Shown here piece after piece: positions 45,394-53,574 of a stretch of DNA of 64,000 nucleotides; positions within the stretch are counted from its first letter, which is position 1, and every line of letters starts with the position of its first letter. The stretch comes from Paenibacillus radicis (ex Gao et al. 2016) (GTDB lineage Bacteria > Bacillota > Bacilli > Paenibacillales > Paenibacillaceae). The stretch is taken from contig NZ_BMHY01000010.1 of NCBI RefSeq assembly GCF_014641555.1, positions 62,001 to 126,000 on the forward strand, given 5' to 3'. The notes below the pieces were generated by a model. The model was not told the DNA's origin, ran no database searches, and was given only the letters and a program-made list of their open reading frames with translations. Both the position numbers and the translations under genes were made by a program.

Positions 45394-46605
45394 TTATTGC
45401 ATAATCTGATCGATTGCTTGATTGGCATCAGACAAGGCTTTCTCTACGGTTTTTGTTCCTGCAATAGCTGCGGATAGCTCAATACCGAGCGCTTCTTCTA
45501 CACGGGACCATTTCGCAGTTCTTGGCCGAGCTACAGAGTTTTGCAGCGCTTCTAGCTGTGTTGGAAAGTGCTTATATTTTGCCGATAATTCTTTATCCAG
45601 GTAGACGCTTTTGCGAGTTGGAACTCCGCCATGCTCGACCATTTTCTTCTGCGTCTCGCTGCTCGTAATGAACGTTAGAAACTTCGCTGCCAGCTCTGGG
45701 CTCTTCGCATTTGCCGTTACGCCCATCATCCAGTTCCCGATCATACCAGTTGCAGCTGCCTCTGCATTTGCAGTTGCTTTAGCCGGAATTGGAGCATAAT
45801 CTGCGCTTGCATTTTCCCCTTTAATAAACCATGACGGCCAGCCTAATGCCATCGCTGCGCGACCCTCTGATACAGAGCTAACGATATCCGTTGTCTCATA
45901 GTTCGAACCGACAGCCAGTAATTGAATGTAAGTGTTCAATGCTTGTTTTGCGGGTTCGGAATCCACTTGCGCTTTCCAAGCATCATCAAATACTTGACCG
46001 CCATATGCCCACAGAATAGGCAGGAAATCGGAAACGATCGGGTTTCCTTGCTGACCGCGAATGACATATCCCGAAGCACCATCTGCATGAATGCCTTTAG
46101 CTACTGTCAGTACTTCTTCCCAGCTTTTTGGAACCTCATAGTTATGACTCTCGAGCAGCTGTTTGTTATAGAAGAAGAGTTGAACATTTCCCGAGAATGG
46201 CAAAGCGTACAGATCACCAGTCGCATATGGATTTTTACCTAATGCAATTGAGGATTCTTCAAAATCAGCATCGGCTTCGACACCAAGCTTGGACAAGTTT
46301 GCGAATAGTCCACCTTCACTAAACTCAGGCATCCAAGGGTCATCCGCCATAATTAAATCATAAGCGCCTTTCTTGTTTTTAGCGTCCAATGACACTTTCT
46401 GTTTAAGATCTGCCGCTTCAAGCCCAATGATCTCAACTTTAACATTATGCTCCTTCTCGAACGCTTCCTTCACAGCTTCCATTGCCGTTACATGCGAGCC
46501 GCCTCGTGCGGCGATGACCAGCTTGTCCGGTCCTTTCGTTGAACAGGCTGTAAAAATCGACACCATCATAACTAAGCTTAGTAATATCGCAAATCGTTTT
46601 TTCAT
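45394..46605 (-). CDS. Sugar-binding lipoprotein of ABC transporter
   Basis: 403 aa. Signal peptide with lipobox VSIFTACST (Cys21). Type-1 solute-binding fold: VIAARGGSHVTAMEAVKEAF near the start, VPKSWEEVLTVAKGIHADG, and KFLTFITSSETQKKMVEHGG. Probably binds a sugar or sugar phosphate, because of the phosphatase and UTRA regulator in the same unit (inference). Confidence 0.93.
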   Translation of the reverse strand: MKKRFAILLSLVMMVSIFTACSTKGPDKLVIAARGGSHVTAMEAVKEAFEKEHNVKVEIIGLEAADLKQKVSLDAKNKKGAYDLIMADDPWMPEFSEGGLFANLSKLGVEADADFEESSIALGKNPYATGDLYALPFSGNVQLFFYNKQLLESHNYEVPKSWEEVLTVAKGIHADGASGYVIRGQQGNPIVSDFLPILWAYGGQVFDDAWKAQVDSEPAKQALNTYIQLLAVGSNYETTDIVSSVSEGRAAMALGWPSWFIKGENASADYAPIPAKATANAEAAATGMIGNWMMGVTANAKSPELAAKFLTFITSSETQKKMVEHGGVPTRKSVYLDKELSAKYKHFPTQLEALQNSVARPRTAKWSRVEEALGIELSAAIAGTKTVEKALSDANQAIDQIMQ

Positions 46606-46620
46606 CTCTCTTATCCTCCT

Positions 46621-47463
46621 CTATTCTTTTACTGCACCAGCAGTTAGACCGTTCATTAAATGTTTTTGCATGAACATCGCGATAATGAGCACAGGAAGCA
46701 TCGATATCATACCGCCGCTTGCCACCTTGCCCCACTCTGTTAATTCTTGCTCGCTATTTAGCGTTGCCAGCTTCAATGGAATTGTGAAATCGCTTGGGCT
46801 TTGAATAAAAATGACACTGTACAAATATTCATTCCACGAAGCCATAAACGACAGAATCGTAACCGCTGCAATGCCCGGCATGACCAATGGCAGAATGACT
46901 TTGTAGTAGATCTTGAACTCCGAAGCTCCATCGACTCTTGCGCTCTCTTCAATTTCATTCGGAACGCTAGCGAAAAACGCAAGCATAAACCAGATAACGA
47001 GCGGCAAATTCACTAGAATATGAGCTAGAATGATGGGGATTTTCGTATTTAAGAGCCCTAATTCATTCATCAATATGTAGAGCGGCAGTGCAAAAGTAAT
47101 CGGCGGCAGCACTCTAACCAGCAAAATCCATATCAGCAGTGATTTATTGTAAGCGATAGAAAAGCTTCTTCGTGCCAGTACATAAGCACTTGCCAAGCCG
47201 CATACCATGACAATTGTTAGCGAGGCTGCTGTAATGATGAAACTGTTGAATAGCGGAAGGAGATAATTCTCCGTTGTGAAAATGCTGATCATGTGCTCGA
47301 ATGTAATGGAGCTAGGCCATAACGATACATTTTTGAATAAATCCTCTGATCGCTGCAGCGCCATGATCGCCATCCAATAAATCGGAAACAAGGTTGCGAC
47401 TACCACCACAATCAACAACAAATATTTGGGATGAAACTTCAAACTCATTCTTGTGCTGTTCAA
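46621..47463 (-). CDS. Carbohydrate ABC transporter permease, MalG type
   Basis: About 280 aa. EAA loop at VPNEIEESARVDGASEFKIY. I favour a TTG start at 47463 because GGGGAAGGAG lies 6 nt upstream; an ATG at 47484 is in frame but touches the operator palindrome and has no ribosome site. First gene of the operon, 15 bp before the binding lipoprotein. Confidence 0.9.
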   Translation of the reverse strand: MNSTRMSLKFHPKYLLLIVVVVATLFPIYWMAIMALQRSEDLFKNVSLWPSSITFEHMISIFTTENYLLPLFNSFIITAASLTIVMVCGLASAYVLARRSFSIAYNKSLLIWILLVRVLPPITFALPLYILMNELGLLNTKIPIILAHILVNLPLVIWFMLAFFASVPNEIEESARVDGASEFKIYYKVILPLVMPGIAAVTILSFMASWNEYLYSVIFIQSPSDFTIPLKLATLNSEQELTEWGKVASGGMISMLPVLIIAMFMQKHLMNGLTAGAVKE

Positions 47464-47484
47464 AATGTTCTCCTTCCCCTTCAT

Positions 47485-47504
47485 TTGTCTAGACGTCTAT
47501 ACAA
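47485..47504 (-). promoter_or_regulatory. GntR/HutC-type operator
   Basis: TTGTCTAGACGTCTATACAA is a 20-bp near-perfect palindrome of the HutC-type pattern (core TAGACGTCTA). It sits just after a TATAGT -10-like element and just before the first gene, so a bound regulator would block initiation. Probable site for the GntR protein encoded at the other end of the unit. Confidence 0.75.
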
Positions 47505-47598
47505 CTACTATAGATTTGCGGTGTTAACGCTCTGTCATCGTCATATTAATAATTGGTTAAGGAGCGGGACTGGTTGGTGAGGGGATGAAAAGCAGAAA

Positions 47599-47647
47599 AA
47601 GGCACGATCACGGAGTCTCCTGTAGGAGATCTCCATGATCGTGCCTT
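47599..47647. terminator. Large hairpin in the intergenic region
   Basis: AAGGCACGATCA / TGATCGTGCCTT with one mismatch-bulge and inner GGAG/CTCC pairs. Terminator-like, but no gene ends directly beside it. Nothing is recognisable in 47648-47944. Confidence 0.55.
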
Positions 47648-47944
47648 AGCTGTTAATTAACCTGCCTGTCGGTTTATTTTATGTTGTGTGGGCGTAAAAA
47701 AGTTCCTAAATAAACAAAAGGGCAGACTCGCGAAAAACCTCTATGCTCAAACTGTCTAGATGGGATTAGCAGAGAGTTTTGGTTCATATCCTTGATTTCA
47801 TTTTCCTCGCAGCAAAAATCCCTTCTGAACTTTATAGTGCTCCGATCACCTCATATTGGCTATGAAATCAGATGTTTCAGAGAAATTCACTCAGAACCGA
47901 TCGTTTTCTAGCCAGTAAGCATGCTTGCCGGTGGCTGCAACGAA

Positions 47945-48132
47945 TCAAAATGTAAAAGTGCATGTTGCCAGCCGCTTTTTTGACGAATTTCCGCCTCAAA
48001 ATGCAAATATGCAGTTTGATCGGGCTAAAAAGCCTCTTTAAGGCGAAAAGTAGTCATCTCAAATGCACTTTTGCATTTTGAAGGCGATTTTGGCCCTTTT
48101 GAGGCTAATCAGCCTGCACTTTTACATTTTGT
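47945..48132. repeat. Repeat locus C: four copies of the 24-bp palindrome family
   Basis: Copies at 47945-47965 (forward), 47996-48020 (symmetrical variant), 48059-48081 (reverse) and 48115-48132 (reverse). First and last form a perfect 17-bp inverted repeat, as in locus B. It lies about 240 bp from the groEL fragment that marks the edge of the A+T-rich island. Confidence 0.85.
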
Positions 48133-48184
48133 GGTTCCGGATATAACGGAGAGGGCAGATATATGGGGTTGATTTTCACATCCG

Positions 48185-48222
48185 GGTAGACAAACGTGAT
48201 CAAGATCATTATGATGTCTACC
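48185..48222. repeat. Inverted repeat
   Basis: GGTAGACA / TGTCTACC, with an inner TGATC/GATCA pairing. No function assigned; it lies between repeat locus C and the groEL-side terminators. Confidence 0.5.
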
Positions 48223-48239
48223 TAATGATCATAGAAAAT

Positions 48240-48290
48240 AAAAAAGAGGCTTCACATAAGTTCAATAAACTCATGCAAAGCCTCTTTTTT
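48240..48290. terminator. Strong bidirectional terminator
   Basis: AAAAAAGAGGCTT / AAGCCTCTTTTTT, a perfect 13-bp stem with 25-nt loop and runs of A/T at both ends. Confidence 0.85.
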
Positions 48291-48298
48291 CAAGCCAC

Positions 48299-48322
48299 AA
48301 AAAATCACAATTGTGATTTTTT
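48299..48322. repeat. Perfect 24-bp palindrome
   Basis: AAAAAATCACAATTGTGATTTTTT reads the same on both strands with no loop. Could be a regulator site or cruciform; 9 bp after the terminator. A second hairpin CCCTTAT/ATAAGGG at 48345-48361 then ends the groEL fragment. Confidence 0.6.
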
Positions 48323-48373
48323 ACGACTTATTCAAAACCTCAAACCCTTATAGAATAAGGGATTTGGGCCTTA

Positions 48374-48544
48374 TTACATCATTCCGCCCATACCGCCCAT
48401 GCCGCCCATATCAGGCATGCCAGCGCCAGCACCCTTAGGTTCTGGTTTGTCCGCAACAACTGCTTCAGTTGTCAGGAACATAGCCGCAACGGAAGCTGCG
48501 TTTTGCAGCGCGGAACGCGTTACTTTCGCAGGGTCAACGATGCC
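48374..48544 (-). pseudogene. groEL: groEL 3' fragment (56 codons)
   Basis: In-frame C-terminal end of the chaperonin GroEL: it begins GIVDPAKVTRSALQNAAS, continues VAAMFLTTEAVVADKPEPKG, and ends in the GGM-repeat tail and TAA TAA. Everything upstream of the Gly codon is unrelated A+T-rich DNA, with no further GroEL sequence. It keeps its own downstream hairpin. Best explained as the displaced 3' end of groEL left by insertion of an element, the intact gene being elsewhere. Confidence 0.92.
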
Positions 48545-48701
48545 CGACAAGGCCTTAGAGCATATATGTCACTTTTCATTATAATAAATTTCGAGCAATA
48601 ACCACTTCTTGCAATCATGCTTACAATTACATTCTAAAGTAGTGGTTGTGATAAGTAAATACTCTTTTGAGACTTACTTGGAATCATAAACAACACACTA
48701 C

Positions 48702-51700
48702 TTACTGTTGCAACACTAATTTTCCTAAAATATTTATTCGTTCAAGAAGTTTCTCTCTTTTTTCTGAATTACTTTGTTGATGTGCCTCTTTAACAATGAT
48801 TGCGAGTTCCCTATGGTTTGAGTTACTCGAATCGAACTCTGGTAAGACAAGGTGCTTAAACACATTTCCTATCTGTGTTTTAATCACATGACTTTCTACA
48901 AAAGTTTTAACTCTTGTAGTGTTTAGCAAACCACATAGAAAATAAGCTGGTTCTGGTTCAGTAAAGTCTACGAAGAATATTTTATGATCTGGGATATAAA
49001 CTCTTTCTCCCAATCCAGGAATTTCTGTACTAGTAACTACAGCTGCACAAAAATCTTTTTGTTCTGCCCATATTACTTTCCAAGGAGAAAATGTATAGTC
49101 ACCCACATTATAGATAGCGAAATACGGTGCATTTTTCATTCGTAATCGATACGTTGACCTTTGTCTAAGTAGCGATTCAAACGATTTAAAATATTCAGCA
49201 GTCTTGGGAAGTTCTGCATCAATCTTAGCTTCAGCTTTCGAATACGCCTCTTTAACAATTCCTCGGTTTGGCACAAGAACGAACAATTCTTCTTTCGGAT
49301 GCACGTAACATGCCGAAAAATCGCTCGCTCCTTTTAAAAGTGGATAAATAAATTCTGGCTCAATCCATCTAATTTGTTGTGGTCCAATGTCTGTTTTTCC
49401 AGCATGAGGTCTTGTTTCAATTTGTACAAGAGAACCATCTACGCTAAGATTCAATAACCTCACAAAATATATTCCATTAAGGTCAACTGTTACTCCTTTT
49501 CTACCTTGTACCCAACTACTATTACCAATTAAATGTTTCATACTGGAAAACTCGCCTTTGGGCAGTATAGACCAAGGAGAGCCTTCACCCCCAACAGGGG
49601 TTGCCTCGTATTCAGAAATTACAACTCTTTTCAAAGCTTCCGATTTATCGAGAGCGACTGGCAAAACCTTTTTCGCCCCTGCTGCTGCCACCCATACAAA
49701 ATACGGCAATGGATACTTTGGCTTTACATTCCTATGTTTATCGGCAACAAAAATCGCAGTTTTGTTCGCAGCATCAGGAAACGGTCGTAATGCTTTTAGG
49801 TCATCCACTGATTTTGGAATCAAGTTTTCATTTCCTTTGATTTTAAACTTCCTAAAACCTTCTGAAGAAGGTGACTGAAATAATGACTGTGTTACGAGGA
49901 AAACTAACCTTCCATTTTCACGTAACCATTTATCAGATACTGTATACGAAATCATCGCAGAAATATCAAGTTCATTACCACCATGATGAGGCGTAGAAGA
50001 AAAGATTTCATATTCTCTACATGTTGGCATCACCCTTTGACGGTATAACTCAGGGAGTTTCGACCATCGAACCCAAGGAGGATTACCAATAATTACATCG
50101 AAACTTCCTGCTGTCGCAGACCAAAAAAAGTTCCTTACAATTCTGAACCATATTCCATTCCAATTTTGTCTATGCAGTTGAAGCACTCTGTTATAAGTTT
50201 CTGATAGTGCTTCTCTCCAACTTTCTGCTTCAATTAATGTTATTTGTTTTTTACTTAACAGTTTCTTTTCAGCAATTGGGTAATTAGCATCCTTTTCGAC
50301 CATTTCACTCATTGTAGAAAAGACTTGATCTAGTCTAATCCGATTCAACGCAAGTGCTGAAGGAAGTTTAATTTGCAAATTTGCTATCTGACTTCCAATT
50401 GTATACTCTATAATATCCTCATTGCCATCTGGGTTTCTTGCTGGTGAATAAACCGCATCAGCTAACAAAACTGGTAGTTCGACTCTTACGCCAGGACAAG
50501 AATCAATTAAATCAGATACAGAAATTAGTAAATTAACTCGTGCTGCTTGAACAGCTAATGGGTTTAAATCAAACCCCCAAACATTTGCAGTAATATGTTC
50601 TAGTTGCTTACTTGGACTCCAACCAGCAGTTTCTGCTTCGATTCTAATCCTTTTAATTACTGCGAGAAGAAACGATCCTGATCCACAAGTAGGATCAAGA
50701 AAGCGTTTATTTGTCCACTCTTTAGTATCTACTTTATCTAGTGCAACTTCGACAAGCCAATCAGGCGTATAAAACTCTCCTAAACTTTTCCTAAGATGAT
50801 CTGGTACAAGGTCTTGATAAAAGTATTTAAGAACATCGCGTGATCGAGCAGTAGTTAATTTATCCGTCCTATACATGGCAAGATTCACGAATACATTTCT
50901 AAGTGCAAAGCAGATATTTTGTCCATGTTGAGTATCCAAACAAGCGTCTATATACCAACTAAATATTGCTTCTTCTACAAACCCCACTATGTTCGCGCGA
51001 CTAAAAAATTCGCCCTTTTCTATCTCAGTATTGATTCGATTTATTAAGTCCCTGTCTTCAAGTGTAGCAGTTGATTCTGCAAATCCTTTGTACGCAGTAT
51101 TGTCACTCAATGATGATACAATTTCAGCCCCTAATAGCTTAATAATAAGTGAGTTGTAAGTATGAATGACAAATAGTGCAGCAGATATTGTATTCTTAGA
51201 ACTTTCCCCATTAATAGTAAATCCAAGATTTCTAACAATGCCATCGACTTGATTATTTGAAAAATCAGCTACTTGACCATAAAGATTTCGCCACTCTTCA
51301 AACAACATTTTTATTTTGTTGGGTTGCTCCTCCATTAACTTATCACTTAAAGCGTTTGCTAAAGCTTGCATTAAGGTAGCACCTGAGTTTGAAGAATGTC
51401 CAAAATCATCAATAAGATTTTCTGCCGTAACCGCACGTCTTTGTGACCCTCGTATAGCTTCTACAACTAGGGCTATTGAAGTCGAATTTATTGGCATTAA
51501 ATGTCCATGTTGAATATCATTATTTTTTATATGTGCAAAAGCTACATGTACCCCGTCAGTCGCAATTCCAATGTAATCAGATGGGTCAAGTCCTTCAGTA
51601 ACTGACTTTGTAAAAATATACTTTTTCAATCGATCTTGAATAGCTTCTTTAAATGCTGGGCTAGTAACCTTACCACCAAATAAGCCCACATTCTTAAATT

Positions 51701-51881
51701 CGATTATTACACCGTTATAGTACGCATCATTGCGTTCTCTCTCAGATTGGAAGTTAATGTTTAGTCCATTCTTCAACTCGCTAAGCCACAGTAGTCTTAC
51801 TTCTTCTTCAGTAATACATAAACTAATGCCTTTAATTAAAGCTGTAGTCAACGTCTCAATCACAGGAATCCACCTATTCAT
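48702..51881 (-). CDS. Single-chain N6-adenine methyltransferase/nuclease (type IIG-like restriction-modification)
   Basis: 1059 aa. The N-terminal region has a PD-(D/E)xK-like nuclease core (NDAYYNGVIIEFKN, residues about 50-63). A helical connector follows, then the gamma-type adenine methyltransferase with SAM motif FLDPTCGSGSFLLAVIKRIR near 395 and catalytic NPPW in DVIIGNPPWVRWSKL near 597. The rest should be the target-recognition domain. No separate specificity subunit is present. The ATG at 51881 is chosen; TTG 12 bp upstream is also in frame. A BREX PglX is an alternative, but PglZ and BrxC are absent. Confidence 0.82.
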   Translation of the reverse strand: MNRWIPVIETLTTALIKGISLCITEEEVRLLWLSELKNGLNINFQSERERNDAYYNGVIIEFKNVGLFGGKVTSPAFKEAIQDRLKKYIFTKSVTEGLDPSDYIGIATDGVHVAFAHIKNNDIQHGHLMPINSTSIALVVEAIRGSQRRAVTAENLIDDFGHSSNSGATLMQALANALSDKLMEEQPNKIKMLFEEWRNLYGQVADFSNNQVDGIVRNLGFTINGESSKNTISAALFVIHTYNSLIIKLLGAEIVSSLSDNTAYKGFAESTATLEDRDLINRINTEIEKGEFFSRANIVGFVEEAIFSWYIDACLDTQHGQNICFALRNVFVNLAMYRTDKLTTARSRDVLKYFYQDLVPDHLRKSLGEFYTPDWLVEVALDKVDTKEWTNKRFLDPTCGSGSFLLAVIKRIRIEAETAGWSPSKQLEHITANVWGFDLNPLAVQAARVNLLISVSDLIDSCPGVRVELPVLLADAVYSPARNPDGNEDIIEYTIGSQIANLQIKLPSALALNRIRLDQVFSTMSEMVEKDANYPIAEKKLLSKKQITLIEAESWREALSETYNRVLQLHRQNWNGIWFRIVRNFFWSATAGSFDVIIGNPPWVRWSKLPELYRQRVMPTCREYEIFSSTPHHGGNELDISAMISYTVSDKWLRENGRLVFLVTQSLFQSPSSEGFRKFKIKGNENLIPKSVDDLKALRPFPDAANKTAIFVADKHRNVKPKYPLPYFVWVAAAGAKKVLPVALDKSEALKRVVISEYEATPVGGEGSPWSILPKGEFSSMKHLIGNSSWVQGRKGVTVDLNGIYFVRLLNLSVDGSLVQIETRPHAGKTDIGPQQIRWIEPEFIYPLLKGASDFSACYVHPKEELFVLVPNRGIVKEAYSKAEAKIDAELPKTAEYFKSFESLLRQRSTYRLRMKNAPYFAIYNVGDYTFSPWKVIWAEQKDFCAAVVTSTEIPGLGERVYIPDHKIFFVDFTEPEPAYFLCGLLNTTRVKTFVESHVIKTQIGNVFKHLVLPEFDSSNSNHRELAIIVKEAHQQSNSEKREKLLERINILGKLVLQQ

Positions 51882-52067
51882 TTGAAATACCAATCTTTGA
51901 TCTATTGTAGCACATCCAAGTTCGTTCTATAAATTGGTAAACATTAACCAAACGAATTGTTATAGTTTTGCGAGTCCTATCTTTTTTAAATATTCTACTA
52001 AAGTTCAGTACTCTAAGTTACATTACGACCATTCATCTTGCTTGATACGTTGCCATATGCTCCAGTA

Positions 52068-52117
52068 TTAAAAACTCCCTTCTACTGCTTTTGCCATAGA
52101 TAGGAGGGAGTTTTAAA
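52068..52117. terminator. Terminator after lipoprotein gene
   Basis: AAAACTCCCT / AGGGAGTTTT stem with a further imperfect CTA/TAG pairing and A/T runs on both sides. Confidence 0.7.
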
Positions 52118-52180
52118 ATTGTGATATTACAACGTGATAGAATAGAGAAAATCAATATCTTCAACAGTTCCAAAATTAAT

Positions 52181-53005
52181 TCACCATTCAGCAGTATACA
52201 CATTAGCCATTTTGCCTTGCTGTTCTTCATATTGATAGCTTGGAATCTTTGCTTCCACCAATACATGTTTCTCGCCATTTAGAAGGTCGTTGAATAGTTC
52301 TTCAAAATCCTTGCGTGAGAAATACAAATACCATCCATCAGAGTACGTACCATCGTCAGGTATTAAATATGTAGAGAAATGTGTCTCTTCTTTCTTAAAT
52401 CCATAATTATAATAATCGTCCAACTCAAGTACTCCACTGATTGCAAATGATTTATCCAAATTGTTCGCCATATTAAACTGCACAGTCTTGGCATCCAGAC
52501 TTATCTTATTTTCCCTCTTAAACTGCTCGACAGGACTATTGGCATCTTCTTGTTCATCTTGTTTAAGTTGGTCACCTGCTACTGTTATTAATAATGGCTC
52601 TAATTTAGTAACATCATAGTTAGAATAATCAAGCGCTTTTTCTCCAAAAATCCCTTCGACTGCCTTCAAAGCTTTATAGTATCCTTTATTTTTCTCGACT
52701 CCATCCCCAAAAATCCCATAAAACAATGATTGCTGATAAAAATCACTAACAGATTCCACTAATTTAATTTCACTTTCATTAGTATCTTCTCTATTCTTAT
52801 AGCCACCAAATGTTCCAGCCACATGAGCAAATTCCTTTAATTCTTCTTTCTGTCCTTGTTCAACATAATGTTTGACTGTAATGGCTATTTGCTGCCCTTC
52901 ATTCCATACTTTATTACGTATGTCTTGCGGTCGTTCATGACTTCCTTCTGAACCACAAGCAGTAAGTAAAATTATAAATAGAGATATACTCAATATCTTC
53001 TTCAT
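52181..53005 (-). CDS. Lipoprotein of unknown function on the island
   Basis: 274 aa. Signal peptide with lipobox IILLTACGS (Cys17). The mature part is acidic and helical at first (VWNEGQQIAITVKHYVEQGQ), then beta-rich (GWYLYFSRKDFEELFNDLLN). No family recognised. Lies between the methylase and the XRE regulator, on the opposite strand from the latter; role in defence is unknown. Confidence 0.75.
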   Translation of the reverse strand: MKKILSISLFIILLTACGSEGSHERPQDIRNKVWNEGQQIAITVKHYVEQGQKEELKEFAHVAGTFGGYKNREDTNESEIKLVESVSDFYQQSLFYGIFGDGVEKNKGYYKALKAVEGIFGEKALDYSNYDVTKLEPLLITVAGDQLKQDEQEDANSPVEQFKRENKISLDAKTVQFNMANNLDKSFAISGVLELDDYYNYGFKKEETHFSTYLIPDDGTYSDGWYLYFSRKDFEELFNDLLNGEKHVLVEAKIPSYQYEEQQGKMANVYTAEW

Positions 53006-53150
53006 TCATTCCCCTCCACTTTTATCCAAATCAGTAATTACCTTTTCTAATAATAGTTCTTTTAAGTACTATAATCAACAAAATTAAATTCTTCGATTAT
53101 CTGTTTGTATTCAAAAAACTAACCTAACCTTTACTTAAGGCGGTGGTTAA

Positions 53151-53528
53151 ATGTCTGCGTTTTCATATTCTGTCGGAAATAGAATCAGAGCTTTACGCAA
53201 GCAACGTGGATGGACACAAGAGCAACTTGCTGAGAAAGCAAATTTACACTATAGCTATCTCTCTTCAATGGAACGTGGTGAACGTAATGTTTCAATTGAT
53301 TCTTTAGAAAAAGTCATCAATGCGCTGAAAATTAATCCTATGCAAATTTTCAATTTCATGGATACAGAGGTATTAGAGGGGACAGCAGATAAAGAATCGA
53401 CATTGCAAGCAATTAATGCTCTTCTGCAAGTTAGAAATACGGATGAAGTAAAAATGGTTTACCGTATTTTGATAGATATGCTAGAAACATTTAACGGAAA
53501 TAGCAATAATACAAACAACAGCACTTAG
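53151..53528 (+). CDS. XRE-family regulator on the defence island
   Basis: 125 aa. HTH_3 domain at 9-65 (LRKQRGWTQEQLAEKANLHY), then a short linker and helical C-terminus (AINALLQVRNTDEVKMVYRIL) that may dimerise. Such regulators commonly control restriction-modification or defence genes. The final codons form one arm of a 23-bp perfect inverted repeat. Confidence 0.88.
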   Translation: MSAFSYSVGNRIRALRKQRGWTQEQLAEKANLHYSYLSSMERGERNVSIDSLEKVINALKINPMQIFNFMDTEVLEGTADKESTLQAINALLQVRNTDEVKMVYRILIDMLETFNGNSNNTNNST

Positions 53529-53560
53529 TCCCAATGGCTAAGTGCTGTTGTTTGTATTAT
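53506..53560. terminator. Long perfect inverted repeat overlapping gene end
   Basis: 23-bp perfect arms (53506-53528 and 53538-53560) around a 9-nt loop. The first arm encodes the last codons and stop of the XRE gene; the second ends 15 bp before the stop of the convergent TPR gene. Confidence 0.85.
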
Positions 53561-53574
53561 GTTTAGTATCTACT

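Noticed and set aside
48702..51881. BREX PglX methylase
   Set aside because: No PglZ, BrxC or BrxL gene follows; a nuclease-like core is present at the N-terminus, as in type IIG enzymes.
52033..52278. 81-aa minus-strand frame after the lipoprotein
   Set aside because: Mostly overlaps the 3' end of the lipoprotein gene and the terminator hairpin; no ribosome site.
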